From: Hydractinia symbiolongicarpus
Lineage: Eukaryota; Cnidaria; Hydrozoa; Anthoathecata; Hydractiniidae
DNA length: 64,000 nucleotides
Assembly (NCBI RefSeq): GCF_029227915.1
Contig: NC_079880.1
Span: 1,180,001-1,244,000, forward strand
Direction: 5' to 3'
Part shown: positions 24,652-39,212 of the stretch, one piece after another
Layout of the letters: each line of letters starts with the position of its first letter
How positions within the stretch are numbered: the first letter of the stretch is position 1
Program-made: the position numbers and the translations under genes
Notes under the pieces: model-generated
Told to the model about the DNA's origin: nothing
The model's input: the letters and a program-made list of their open reading frames with translations, nothing else
The model's database searches: none

Positions 24652-27600
24652 CGTTTCACTGGTAAAAGCGATGCAACCTAGTAATATGAGAAAAATATCG
24701 CTAAATACATGTTGGTACGAATATGTGACACAACCGTTGTAACTGAAGCGGATTGATACCTGTAGAAATTCAATGAAATGTAGTTTTTGAATCTGTCTCT
24801 ATTTCTTCTGCGCGTCCTAACGCCTACGATTGGTCCCACAGCACAAAATGACTTACTTGTCTACATTTTTGAATAAAGCGCTACCCCAGCGCCCAGTGTA
24901 ATCGCTGAGTTCCGGCAATCATGTCAAATTAAGAAGAATGTTATTTCTTGGAGTCCAATTGTCTCACTTATCACATTTATAAGGTCATAGTCCAAAATCA
25001 GTTCAATTAAGTCCCACAGTCTATCGTTTTACTGTTAAAAGCGATACAACTTAGTAATCTCGGAAAAAAATCACTAAATACATGTTGGTACGAATATGTG
25101 ATGCAACTGTTGTAGTTGAAACGGACTGATACCGTAAGAAAGTCAATAAAATGTAGTATTTGAAACTGTCTCTATTTCTTCAGCGCGCCCTAAGGGCTAG
25201 GATTGGTCCCATAGTAAAAATTGACTTATTTATCTAAATTTTTAAATGAAGCGCTACCACAGCGCCCAGTATTATCGCTGAGTGTCGGCAATCATGTCAA
25301 ATTAAGAAGAATGTTATTTCTTGGAGTCCAATTTTCTCTCTTATCACATTTACAAGGTCATAGTCCAAAATCAGTTCAATTAAGTCCCACAGTCAATCGT
25401 TTCACTGTTAAAAGCGATACAACTTAGTAATATCGGAAAAAATCCCTAATTACATGTTGGTACGAATGTGTGACGCAACTGTTGTAGTTGAAACGGACTG
25501 ACACCGTTAGAAAGTCAATAAAATGTAGTATTTGAAACTGTCTTGATTTCTTCAGCGCGCGCTAAGGGCTAGGATTGGTCCCACAGTAAAAATTGACTTA
25601 TTTATCTAAATTTTTAAATGAAGCGCTACCACAGCGTCCAGTGGTAATGCTCTGTTCCAGCAATCATGCCAAATTAAGAAGAATGTTATTTCTTGGAGTC
25701 CAATTGTCTCATTTATCACATTTATAAGTTCAAAGTCCAAAATCAGTTCAATTAATTCCCACAGTCAATCGTTGCATAGTTAAAGGCGATGCATCCTAGT
25801 AATATCAGAAAAATATCGCTAAATACATGTTGGTACGAATATGTGGCCCAATCGTTGTAACTCAAACGGACTGACACCCTTAGAAAGTCAATGAAATGTA
25901 CTTTTTGAAACTGTCGCTAATTCTTCAGCGCGTAATAACGGCTAGGATTGGTCCCACAGTAAAAAATGACTTAATAATCTAAATTTTTAAATGAAGTTCT
26001 ACCCCAGCGCCCAGTGTAATCACTGAGTTCCGGCAATCATGTCAAATTAAGAAGAATGTTATTTCTTGGAGTCCAATTGTCTCACTTATCACATTTATAA
26101 GGTCATAGTCCAAAATCAGTTCAATTAAGTCCCACAGTCAATCGTTTCACTGTTAAAAGCTATGCAACCTAGTAATAACAGATAAATATCGCTAAATACA
26201 TGTTGGTACGAATATGTGACGCAATCGTTGTAACTGAAGCGGATTGATACCGTTACAAAGTCAATGAAATGTAGTTCCTAAAAGTGTCGCTATTTCTTCG
26301 GCGCACGATAACGGCTAAGATTGGTCCCACAGTAAAAATGACTTATTTATCTACATTTTTAAATGAAGCGCTACCACAGCACCCAGTGTAATCGCTGAGT
26401 TCCGGCAATCACGTCAAATTAAGAAGAATGTTATTTCTTGGAGTCCAATTGTCTCATTTCTCACATTTATCAGGTCACAGTCCAAAGTTAGTTCAATTAA
26501 GTCCCACAGTCAATCGTTTCACTGTTAAAAGCGATACAACCTAGTAATACCGGAAAGATATCACCAAATACATGTTGGTACGAATATGTGACTCACCTGT
26601 TGTAACGCAAACGGATTTATACTGTTAGAAAGTCAATGAAATTTAGTTTTTGAATCTGTTGCTATTTCTTCAGCGCGCGATAACGGCTACGATTGGTCCA
26701 ACAGCACAAAATGACTTATTTGTCTACATTTTTGAATAAATCGCTACCCCAGAGCCCAGTGTAATCGCCGAGTTCCAGCAATCATGTCAAATTAAGAAGA
26801 ATGTTATATCTTGGAGTCCAATTGTCTCACTTATAACATTTATAACGTCACAGTCCAAAATAAGTTCAATTATGTGCCACAATCAATCGCTTTACTGGTG
26901 AAAGCGATGCAACCTAGTAATATGAGAAAAATATCGCTAAATACATGTTGGTACGAATGTGTGACGCAACCGTTGTAACTGAAGCGGATTGATAACCTTA
27001 GAAAGTCAATGAAATGTAGTTTTTGAATCTGGCTCTATTTCTTCTGCGCGTCCTAACGCCTATGATTGGTCCCACAGCACAAAATGACTTACTTGTCTAC
27101 ATTTTTGAATAAAGCGCTACCCCAGCGCCCAGTGTAATCGCTGAGTTCCGGCAATCATGTCAAATTAAGAAGAATGTTATTTCTTGGAGTCCAATTGTCT
27201 CACTTATCACATTTATAAGGTCATAGTCCAAAATCAGTTCAATTAAGTCCCACAGTCAATCGTTTCACTGTTAAAAGCGATACAACTTAGTAATCTCGGA
27301 AAAAATCACTAAATACACGTTGGTACGAATATGTGACGCAACTGTTGTGGTTGAAACGGACTGATACCGTTAGAAAGTGAATAAAATGTAGTATTTGAAA
27401 CTGTCTCTATTTCTTCAGCGCGCGCTAAGGGCTAGAATTGGTCCCACAGTAAAAATTGATTTATTTATCTAAATTTTTAAATGAAGCGCTACCACAGCGC
27501 CCAGTATTATCGCTGAGTGTCAGCAATCATGTCAAATTAAGAAGAATGTCATTTCTTGGAATCCAATTGTCTCACTTATAACATTTATAAGGTCACAGTT

Positions 27601-30600
27601 CAAAGGATTGGTACCAAAGTAAAAATGACTTATTTATCTAAAATTATAAACAAAGCGCTACCACAGCGCCCAGTGTAATCGCTGAGTTCCGGCAATCACG
27701 TCAAATTAAGAAGAATGTTATTTCTTGGAGCCCAATTGTCTCACTTATCACAGTTATAAGGTCATAGTCCAAAATCAGTTTAATTAATTCCCACAGTCAA
27801 TCGTTTCACTTTCAAAAGCGATACAACTTAGTAATATCGGAAAAAATCCCTAAATACATGTTGGTACGAATGTGTGACGCAACTGTTGTAGTTGAAACGG
27901 ACTAACACCGTTAGAAAGTCAATGAAATATAGTTTTTGAAACTGTCGCAATTTCTTCACCGCGCGATAACGGCTAGGATTGGTCCCACAGTAAAAATGAC
28001 TTATTTAACTAAATTTTTAAATGAAGCGCTACCACAGCGCCCAGTGTAATCGCTGAGTTCCGGCAATCACGTCAAATTAAGAAGAATGTTATTTCTTGGA
28101 GTCCAATGGTCTCATTTATCACATTTATCAGGTCACAGTCCAAAGTTAGTTCAATTAAGGCCCACAGTCCATCGTTTCCTTGTTAAAAGCGATGCAACCT
28201 AGTAATATCAGAAAAATATCGCTAAATACATGTTGGTACGAATATGTGACACAATCGTTGTAACTCAAACAGACTGACACCCTTAGAAAGTCAATGAAAT
28301 GTACTTTTTGAAACTGTCGCTAATTCTTCAGCGCGTGATAACGGCTAGGATTGGTCCCACAGTAAAAAATGACTTATTAATCTAAATTTTTAAATGAAGC
28401 GCTACCACAGAGCCCAGTGTAATCGCTGAGTTCCGGCAATCACGTCAAATTAAAAAGAAAGTTAATTCTTGGAGTCCAATTGTCTCATTTCTCACATTTA
28501 TCAGGTCACAGTCCAAAGTTAGTTCAATTAAGTCCCACAGTCAATCGTTTCACTGTCAAAAGCGATACAACCTAGTAATACCGGAAAGATATCACCAAAT
28601 ACATGTTGGTACGAATATGTGACACACCTGTTGTAACACAAACGGATTTATACTGTTAGAAAGTCAAAGAAATTTAGTTTTTGAATCTGTTGCTATTTCT
28701 TCAGCGCGCGATAACGGCTACGATTGGTCCAACAGCACAAAATGACTTATTTGTCTACATTTTTGAATAAATCGCTACCCCAGAGCCCAGTGTAATCGCT
28801 GAGTTCCGGCAATCATGTCAAATTAAGAAGAACGTTACTTCTTGGAATCCAATTGTCTCACTTATAACATTTATAAGGTCACAGTCCAAAATCAGTTTAA
28901 TTAAGTGCCACAGTTAATCGTTTCACTGTTAAAAGCGATGCAACCTAGTAATAAGAGAAAAATATCGCTAAATACATGTTGGTACGAATATGTGACGCAA
29001 CCGTTGTAACTGAAGCGGATTATTACCGTTAGAAAGTCAATGAAATGTAGTTTTTGAAACTGTTGCAACTTCTTCAGCGCGCGATAACGGCTAGGATTGG
29101 TCCGCCAGTACAAAATGACTTATTTATCTAAATTTTTAAATGAAGCGCTACCACAGCGCCCAGTGAAATCGCTGAGATCCGGCAATCACGTCAAATTAAG
29201 AAGAATGTTATTTCTTGGAGCCCAATAGTCTCACTTATCACATTTATAAGGTAGTAGTCCAAAATCAGTTCAATTAAGTTCCACAGTCAATCGTTTCACT
29301 GTTAAAAGCGAAGCAACCTAGTAATAACAGATAAATATCGCTAAATACATGTTGGTACGAATATGTGACGCAACCGTTGTAACTGAAGCGGATTAATACC
29401 GTTACAAAGTCAATGAAATGTAGTTCTTAAAAGTGTCGCTATTTCTTCGGCGCGGCATAATGGCTAGGATTGGTCCCACATTAAAAATGACTTATTTATC
29501 TACATTTTTAAATGAAGCGCAACCACAGCGCCCAGTGTAATCGCTGAGTTCCGGCAATCACATCAAATTAAGAAGAATGTTATTTCTTGGAGTCCAAATG
29601 TCTCATTTATCACATTTATCTGGTCACAGTCCAAAGTTAGTTCAATTAAGTCCCACAGTCCATCGTTTCATTGTTAAAAGCGATGCAACTTAGTAATATC
29701 AGAAAAATATCGCTAAATACATGTTGGTACAAATATGTGATCCAACCATTGTAACTCAAACGGACTGACACTGTTAGAAAGTCAGTGAAATGTAGCATTT
29801 GAAACTGTCTCTATTTCTTCAGCGCGCGCTAACGGCTAGGATTCCTCCAACAGTTAAAAAGTGACTTTTTCATCTTAATTTTCAAATGAAGCGCTACCAC
29901 ATCGCCCATTGTAATCGCTGAGTTGCGGCAATCGTGTCAAATTAAGAAGCATGTTATTTCTTGCAGCCCAATTGTGTCACCTTTACATTTATCAGGTCAT
30001 AGCCCAAAATCAGTTCAATTAAGTAACACAGTCAATCGTTTCACTGTTAAAAGCGATACAACCTAGTAATACCGGAAAAATGTCACCAAATACATGTTGG
30101 TACGAATATGTGACTCACCTGTTGTAACACAAACAGATTTATACTGTTAGAAAGTCAATGAAATTTAGTTTTTGAATCTGTTGCTATTTCTTCAGCGCGC
30201 GATAACGGCTACGATTGGTCCAACAGCACAAAATGACTTATTTGTCTACATTTTTGAATAAATCGCTACCCCAGAGCCCAGTGTAATCGCTGAGTTCCGG
30301 CAATCAAGTCAAATTAAGAAGAATGTTATTTCTTGGAGTCTAATTTTCTCACTTATAACATTTATAACGTCACAGTCCAAAATCAGTTCAATTACGTGCC
30401 ACAGTCAATCGTTTCACTGTTAAAAGCGATACAACTTAGTAATCTCGGAAAAAATCACTAAATACATGTTGGTACGAATATGTGACGCAACTGTTGTGGT
30501 TAAAACGGACTGATACCGTTAGAAAGTCATTAAAATGTACTATTTGAAACTGTCTCTATTTCTTCAGCGCGCGCTAAGTGCTAGGATTGGTCCCACAGTA

Positions 30601-32176
30601 AAAATTGACTTATTTATCTAAATTTTGCTACCACAGCGCCCCGTATTATCGCTGAGTGTCGTCAATCATGTCAAATTAAGAAGAATGTTATTTCTTGGAA
30701 TCCAATTGTATAACTTATACCATTTATAAGGTCACAGTCCAAAATCAGTTCAATTAAGTGCCACAGTCAATCGTTTTAATGTTAAATGCGATGCAACCTA
30801 GTAATGTGAGAAAAATATCGCTAAATACATGTTGGTACGAATATGTAACGCAGCCGTTGAAACTGAAGTGGATTAATACCGTTAGAAAGTCAATGAAATT
30901 TAGTTTTGAAACTGTCGCAATTTCTTCAGCGCCCGATAACGGCTAGGATTGGTCCCACAGTAAAAATGACTTATTTGTCTAAATTTTTAAATAAAGCGCT
31001 ACCACAGCGCCCAGTGTAATCGCTGAGTTGCGGCAATCATGTCAAATTAAGAAGAATCTTATTTCTTGCAGCCCAATTGTGTCACCTTTACATTTATCAG
31101 GTCACAGCCTAAAATCAGTTCAATTAAGTCCCACAGTCAATCGTTTCACTGTTAAAAGCGATACAACCTAGTAATACCGGAAAGATATCACGAAATACAT
31201 TTGGGTACAAATATGTGACTCACTTGTTGTAACAGAAACAGATTTATACTGTTAGAAATTCAATGAAATTTAGTTTTTGAATCTGTTGCTATTTCTTCAG
31301 CGCGCTATAACGGCTACGATTGGTCCAACAGCAAAAAATGACTTATTTGTCTACATTTTTGAATAAAGCGCTACCCCAGCGCCCAGTGTCATCGCTGAGT
31401 TCCGGCAATCATGTCAAGTTAAGAAGAATGTTATTTCTTGGAGTGCGATTGTCTCACTTATCACATTTATAAGGTCATAGTCCAAAATCAGCTCAATTAA
31501 GTCCCACATACAATCGTTTTACTGTTAAAAGCGATACAACTTAGTAATCTCGGAAAAAATCACTAAATGCATGTTGGTACGAATATGTGACGCAACTGTT
31601 GTAGTTGAAACGGACTGATACCGTCAGAAAGTCAATGAAATGTAGTATTTGAAACTGTCTCTAATTCTTCAGCGCGCGCTAAGGGCTAGGATTGGTACCA
31701 CAGTAAAAATTGACTTATTTATCTAAATTTTTTAATGAAGCGCTACCCCAGGGCCCAGTGTAATCGCTGAGTTCCGGCAATCATGTCAAGTTATGAAGAA
31801 TGTTATTCTTTGGAGTGCGATTGTCTCACTTATCACATTTATAAGGTCATAGTCCAAAGTTAGTTCAATTAAGTCCCACAGTCAATTCTTTCATTGTTAA
31901 AAGCGATGCAACCAAGTAGTACCAGAAAAATATCGCTAAATACATGTTGGTACGAGCATGTGACCCAACCGTTGTAACTCAAACAAACTGACACCGTTAG
32001 AAAGTCAATGAAATGTACTTTTTGAAACTGTCGCTAATTCTTCAGCGCGCAATAGCGGCTAGGATTGGTCCCACACCACAAAATTACTTATTTGTCTACA
32101 TTTTTGAATAAATCGCTACCCCAGCACCCAGTGTAATCGCTGAGTTCCGACAATCATGTCAAATTAAAAAGAATGT
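24652..32176. repeat. Large duplicated block, copy 2
   Basis: This is the partner of 1-7,886. It begins at CGTTTCACTGGTAAAAGCG, which is also the first base of the window, so the true left edge of copy 1 lies outside. It carries the same short unit (27,438-27,607) and the same shortened unit (30,587-30,948), but lacks the extra monomer found at about 6,668-7,039. After about 32,176 it passes into the 2,982-bp repeat region. Confidence 0.9.
27438..27607. repeat. Half-length monomer, 170 bp
   Basis: Same junction; partner of 2,786 in the large block copy 2. Confidence 0.92.
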
Positions 32177-33929
32177 TTTTTCTTGGAGACCAATTATCTC
32201 ACTTATAAAATGTATAACCTCACAGTCCAAAATCAGTTCAATTATGTGCCACAGTCAATCGTTTCACTGGAAAAAGCGATGCAACCTAGTAATATGAGAA
32301 ACATATCGCTAAATACATGTTGGTACGAATATGTGACGCAACCGTTGTAACTGAAGCGGATTGATACCCTTAGAAAGTCAATGATTTGTAGTTTTTGAAT
32401 CTGTCTCTATTTCTTCTGCGCGTTCTAACGGCTACGATTGGTCCCACAGGACAAAATGACTACTTTGTCTACATTTTTGAATAAAGCGCTACCCCAGCGC
32501 CCAGTGTAATCGCTGAGTTCCGGCAATCATGTCAAATTAAGAAGAATGTTATTTCTTCGAGTCCAATTGTCTCACTTATCACATTTATAAGGTCATAGTC
32601 CAAAATCAGCTCAATTAAGTCCCACAGTCAATTCTTTTATTGTTAAAACCGATGCAACCAAGTAATACCAGAAAAAATATCGCTAAATACATGTTGGCAC
32701 GAGCATGTGACCCGACCGTTGTAACTCAAACAAACTGACACCGTTAGAAAGTCAATAAAATGTACTTTTTGAAACTGTCGCTAATTCTTCAGCGCGCAAT
32801 AGCGGCTAGGATTGGTCCCACACCACAAAATGACTTATTTGTCTACATTTTTGAATAAATCGCTACCCCAGCACCCAGTGTAATCCCTGAGTTCCGGCAA
32901 TCATGTCAAATTAAGAAGAATGTTATTTCTTGGAGACCAATTGTCTCACTTATACCATTTATAACCTCACAGTCCAAAATCAGTTCAATTATGTGCCACA
33001 GTCAATCGTTTCACTGGAAAAAGCGATGCAACCTAGTAGTATGAGAAACATATCACTAAATACATGTTGGTAAGAATATGTGACGCAACCGTTGTAACTG
33101 AACCGGATTGATACCCTTAGAAATTCAATGAAATGTAGTTTCTGAATCTGTCTCTATTTCTTCTGCGCGTCCTAACGGCTACGATTGGTCCCACAGCACA
33201 AAATTACTTATTTGTCTACATTTTTGAATAAAGCGCTACCCCAGCGCCCAGTGTAATCGCTGAGTTCCGGCAATCAGGTCAAATTAAGAAGAATGTTATT
33301 TCTTCGAGTCCAATTGTCTCACTTATCACATTTATAAGGTCATAGCCCAAAATCAGCTCAATTAAGTCCCACAGTCAATCGTTTTACTGTTAAAAGCGAT
33401 ACAACTTAGTAATCTCGGAAAATAACACTAAATGCATGTTGGTACGAATATGTGACGCAACTGTTGTAGTTGAAACGGACTGATACCGTCAGAAAGTCAA
33501 TGAAATGTAGTATTTGAAACTGTCTCTAATTCTTCAGCGCGCGCTAAGGGCTAGGATTGGTTCCACAGTAAAAATTGACTTATTTATCTAAATTTTTTAA
33601 TGAAGCGCTACCACAGCGCGCAGTATTATCGCTGAGTGTCGGCAATCATGTCAAATTAAGAAGAATGTTGTTTCTTGGAATCCAATTGTCTCACTTATAA
33701 CATTTATAAGGTCACAGTCCAAAATCAGTTCAATTAAGTGCCACAGTCAATCTTTTCACTGTTAAAAGCGATGCAACCTAGTAATATGAGAAAAATATCG
33801 CTAAATACATGTTGGTACGAATATGTGACGCAACCGTTGTAACTGAAGCGGATTAATACCGTTAGAAAGTCAATGAAATGTAGTTTTTGAAACTGTCGCA
33901 ACTTCTTCAGCGCCCGATAACGGCTAGGA
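30949..33929. repeat. Eight-monomer higher-order repeat, 2.98 kb, copy 1
   Basis: Anchors 30,949, 31,320, 31,692, 32,065, 32,438, 32,812, 33,185 and 33,557 recur at +2,981/+2,982 in the next unit. The eight monomers are distinguishable by private variants such as GGAGTGCGATTG, CAGGGCCCAGTG, CACACCACAAAATTAC, CACAGGACAAAATGAC and CAGCGCGCAGTATT. Its first part overlaps the end of the large block, so this eight-mer grew from the right edge of that block. Confidence 0.92.
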
Positions 33930-36911
33930 GTGGTCCCACAGTAAAAATGACTTATTTGTCTAAATTTTTAAATAAAGCGCTACCACAGCGCCCAGTGTAA
34001 TCGCTGAGTTGCGGCAATCATGTCAAATTAAGAAGAATCTTATTTCTTGCAGCCCAATTGTGTCACCTTTACATTTATCAGGTCACAGCCTAAAATCAGT
34101 TCAATTAAGTCCCACAGTCAATCGTTTCACTGTTAAAAGCGATACAACCTAGTAATACCGGAAAGATATCACGAAATACATTTGGGTACAAATATGTGAC
34201 TCACTTTTTGTAACAGAAACAGATTTATACTGTTAGAAATTCAATGAAATTTAGTTTTTGAATCTGTTGCTATTTCTTCAGCGCGCGATAACGGCTACGA
34301 TTGGTCCAACAGCAAAAAATGACTTATTTGTCTACATTTTTGAATAAAGCGCTACCCCAGCGCCCAGTGTAATCGCTGAGTTCCGGCAATCATGTCAAGT
34401 TAAGAAGAATGTTATTTCATGGAGTGCGATTGTCTCACTTATCACATTTATAAGGTCATAGTCCAAAATCAGCTCAATTAAGTCCCACAGTCAATCGTTT
34501 TACTGTTAAAAGCGATACAACTTAGTAATCTCGGAAAAAATCACTAAATGCATGTTGGTACGAATATGTGACGCAACTGTTGTAGTTGAAACGGACTGAT
34601 ACCGTCAGAAAGTCAATGAAATGTAGTATTTGAAACTGTCTCTAATTCTTCAGCGCGCGCTAAGGGCTAGGATTGGTACCACAGTAAAAATTGACTTATT
34701 TATCTAAATTTTTTAATGAAGCGCTACCCCAGGGCCCAGTGTAATCGCTGAGTTCCGGCAATCATGTCAAGTTATGAAGAATGTTATTCTTTGGAGTGCG
34801 ATTGTCTCACTTATCACATTTATAAGGTCATAGTCCAAAGTTAGTTCAATTAAGTCCCACAGTCAATTCTTTCATTGTTAAAAGCGATGCAACCAAGTAA
34901 TACCAGAAAAATATCGCTAAATACATGTTGGTACGAGCATGTGACCTAACCGTTGTAACTCAAACAAACTGACACCGTTAGAAAGTCAATGAAATGTACT
35001 TTTTGAAACTGTCGCTAATTCTTCAGCGCGCAATAGCGGCTAGGATTGGTCCCACACCACAAAATTACTTATTTGTCTACATTTTTGAATAAATCGCTAC
35101 CCCAGCACCCAGTGTAATCGCTGAGTTCCGACAATCATGTCAAATTAAAAAGAATGTTTTTTCTTGGAGACCAATTATCTCACTTATAAAATGTATAACC
35201 TCACAGTCCAAAATCAGTTCAATTATGTGCCACAGTCAATCGTTTCACTGGAAAAAGCGATGCAACCTAGTAATATGAGAAACATATCGCTAAATACATG
35301 TTGGTACGAATATGTGACGCAACCGTTGTAACTGAAGCGGATTGATACCCTTAGAAAGTCAATGATTTGTAGTTTTTGAATCTGTCTCTATTTCTTCTGC
35401 GCGTTCTAACGGCTACGATTGGTCCCACAGGACAAAATGACTACTTTGTCTACATTTTTGAATAAAGCGCTACCCCAGCGCCCAGTGTAATCGCTGAGTT
35501 CCGGCAATCATGTCAAATTAAGAAGAATGTTATTTCTTCGAGTCCAATTGTCTCACTTATCACATTTATAAGGTCATAGTCCAAAATCAGCTCAATTAAG
35601 TCCCACAGTCAATTCTTTTATTGTTAAAACCGATGCAACCAAGTAATACCAGAAAAAATATCGCTAAATACATGTTGGCACGAGCATGTGACCCGACCGT
35701 TGTAACTCAAACAAACTGACACCGTTAGAAAGTCAATAAAATGTACTTTTTGAAACTGTCGCTAATTCTTCAGCGCGCAATAGCGGCTAGGATTGGTCCC
35801 ACACCACAAAAATGACTAATTTGTCTACATTTTTGAATAAATCGCTACCCCAGCACCCAGTGTAATCCCTGAGTTCCGGCAATCATGTCAAATTAAGAAG
35901 AATGTTATTTCTTGGAGACCAATTGTCTCACTTATAACATTTATAACCTCACAGTCCAAAATCAGTTCAATTATGTGCCACAGTCAATCGTTTCACTGGA
36001 AAAAGCGATGCAACCTAGTAGTATGAGAAACATATCACTAAATACATGTTGGTAAGAATATGTGACGCAACCGTTGTAACTGAACCGGATTGATACCCTT
36101 AGAAAGTCAATGAAATGTAGTTTTTGAATCTGTCTCTATTTCTTCTGCGCGTCCTAACGGCTACGATTGGTCCCACAGCACAAAATGACTTATTTGTCTA
36201 CATTTTTGAATAAAGCGCTACCCCAGCGCCCAGTGTAATCGCTGAGTTCCGGCAATCAGGTCAAATTAAGAAGAATGTTATTTCTTTGAGTCCAATTGTC
36301 TCACTTATCACATTTATAAGGTCATAGCCCAAAACAAGCTCAATTAAGTCCCACAGTCAATCGTTTTACTGTTAAAAGCGATACAACTTAGTAATCTCGG
36401 AAAATAACACTAAATGCATGTTGGTACGAATATGTGACGCAACTGTTGTAGTTGAAACGGACTGATACCGTCAGAAAGTCAATGAAATGTAGTATTTGAA
36501 ACTGTCTCTAATTCTTCAGCGCGCGCTAAGGGCTAGGATTGGTTCCACAGTAAAAATTGACTTATTTATCTAAATTTTTTAATGAAGCGCTACCACAGCG
36601 CGCAGTATTATCGCTGAGTGTCGGCAATCATGTCAAATTAAGAAGAATGTTGTTTCTTGGAATCCAATTGTCTCACTTATAACATTTATAAGGTCACAGT
36701 CCAAAATCAGTTCAATTAAGTGCCACAGTCAATCTTTTCACTGTTAAAAGCGATGCAACCTAGTAATATGAGAAAAATATCGCTAAATACATGTTGGTAC
36801 GAATATGTGACGCAACCGTTGTAACTGAAGCGGATTAATACCGTTAGAAAGTCAATGAAATGTAGTTTTTGAAACTGTCGCAACTTCTTCAGCGCCCGAT
36901 AACGGCTAGGA
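33930..36911. repeat. Eight-monomer higher-order repeat, copy 2
   Basis: Anchors 33,930, 34,301, 34,673, 35,046, 35,419, 35,793, 36,167 and 36,539 match copy 1 one for one. The first anchor has the private change GGAGTGGTCCC, shared with 36,912, so copies 2 and 3 share this variant while copy 1 (30,949) has GGATTGGTCCC. Differences from copy 1 are scattered single bases. Confidence 0.92.
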
Positions 36912-39170
36912 GTGGTCCCACAGTAAAAATGACTTATTTGTCTAAATTTTTAAATAAAGCGCTACCACAGCGCCCAGTGTAATCGCTGAGTTGCGGCAAT
37001 CATGTCAAATTAAGAAGAATCTTATTTCTTGCAGCCCAATTGTGTCACCTTTACATTTATCAGGTCACAGCCTAAAATCAGTTCAATTAAGTCCCACAGT
37101 CAATCGTTTCACTGTTAAAAGCGATACAACCTAGTAATACCGGAAAGATATCACGAAATACATTTGGGTACAAATATGTGACTCACTTTTTGTAACAGAA
37201 ACAGATTTATACTGTTAGAAATTCAATGAAATTTAGTTTTTGAATCTGTTGCTATTTCTTCAGCGCGCGATAACGGCTACGATTGGTCCAACAGCAAAAA
37301 ATGACTTATTTGTCTACATTTTTGAATAAAGCGCTACCCCAGCGCCCAGTGTAATCGCTGAGTTCCGGCAATCATGTCAAGTTAAGAAGAATGTTATTTC
37401 TTGGAGTGCGATTGTCTCACTTATCACATTTATAAGGTCACAGTCCAAAATCAGTTCAATTAAGTGCCACAGTCAATCTTTTCACTGTTAAAAGCGATGC
37501 AACCTAGTAATATGAGAAAAATATCGCTAAATACATGTTGGTACGAATATGTGACGCAACCGTTGTAACTGAAGCGGATTAATACCGTTAGAAAGTCAAT
37601 GAAATGTACTTTTTGAAACTGTCGCTAATTCTTCAGCGCGCAATAGCGGCTAGGATTGGTCCCACACCACAAAATTACTTATTTGTCTACATTTTTGAAT
37701 AAATCGCTACCCCAGCACCCAGTGTAATCGCTGAGTTCCGACAATCATGTCAAATTAAAAAGAATGTTATTTCTTGGAGACCAATTATCTCACTTATAAA
37801 ATGTATAACCTCACAGTCCAAAATCAGTTCAATTATGTGCCACAGTCAATCGTTTCACTGGAAAAAGCGATGCAACCTAGTAATATGAGAAACATATCGC
37901 TAAATACATGTTGGTACGAATATGTGACGCAACCGTTGTAACTGAAGCGGATTGATACCCTTAGAAAGTCAATGATTTGTAGTTTTTGAATCTGTCTCTA
38001 TTTCTTCTGCGCGTTCTAAGGCTACGATTGGTCCCACAGGACAAAATGACTACTTTGTCTACATTTTTGAATAAAGCGCTACCCCAGCGCCCAGTGTAAT
38101 CGCTGAGTTCCGGCAATCATGTCAAATTAAGAAGAATGTTATTTCTTCGAGTCCAATTGTCTCACTTATCACATTTATAAGGTCATAGTCCAAAATCAGC
38201 TCAATTAAGTCCCACAGTCAATTCTTTCATTGTTAAAACCGATGCAACCAAGTAATACCTGAAAAAATATCGCTAAATACATGTTGGCACGAGCATGTGA
38301 CCCGACCGTTGTAACTCAAACAAACTGACACCGTTAGAAAGTCAATAAAATGTACTTTTTGAAACTGTCGCTAATTCTTCAGCGCGCAATAGCGGCTAGG
38401 ATTGGTCCCACACCACAAAATGACTTATTTGTCTACATTTTTGAATAAATCGCTACCCCAGCACCCAGTGTAATCCCTGAGTTCCGGCAATCATGTCAAA
38501 TTAAGAAGAATGTTATTTCTTGGAGACCAATTGTCTCACTTATAACATTTATAACCTCACAGTCCAAAATCAGTTCAATTATGTGTCACAGTCAATCGTT
38601 TCACTGGTAAAAGCGATGCAACCTAGTAATATGAGAAACATATCGCTAAATACATGTTGGTAAGAATATGTGACGCAACCGTTGTAACTGAACCGGATTG
38701 ATACCCTTAGAAAGTCAATGAAATTTAGTTTTTGAATCTGTCTCTATTTCTTCTGCGCGTCCTAACGGCTACGATTGGTCCCACAGCACAAAATGACTTA
38801 TTTGTCTACATTTTTGAATAAAGCGCTACCCCAGCGCCCAGTGTAATCGCTGAGTTCCGGCAATCAGGTCAAATTAAGAAGAATGTTATTTCTTGGAGTG
38901 CGATTGTCTCACTTATCACATTTATAAGGTCATAGTCCAAAATCAGCTCAATTAAGTCCCACAGTCAATCGTTTTACTGTTAAAAGCGATACAACTTAGT
39001 AATCTCGGAAAAAATCACTAAATGCATGTTGGTACGAATATGTGACGCAACTGTTGTAGTTGAAACGGACTGATACCGTCAGAAAGTCAATGAAATGTAG
39101 TATTTGAAACTGTCTCTAATTCTTCAGCGCGCGCTAAGGGCTAGGATTGGTTCCACAGTAAAAATTGACT
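36912..39170. repeat. Eight-monomer higher-order repeat, copy 3, rearranged
   Basis: The first monomer and half of the second match copy 2. The unit starting at 37,283 is then a mosaic: around 37,441-37,605 it reads like the monomer at about 36,699-36,865, and after that like the unit ending at 35,045. Later anchors 37,656, 38,028, 38,402, 38,775 and 39,147 match copy 2 at offsets of 2,608-2,610, so one monomer is missing. Similarity ends near 39,170 at the 66-bp stub. Confidence 0.88.
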
Positions 39171-39212
39171 AATTAATCTAAATTTTACAATGAAGTGCGC
39201 TAAGGGCTAGGA
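39147..39212. repeat. 66-bp monomer stub
   Basis: After the anchor only about 40 bases follow (to TTTTACAATGAAGTG) before the sequence jumps back to CGCTAAGGGCTAGGATAGG, about 306 bases shorter than a full unit. Confidence 0.88.
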
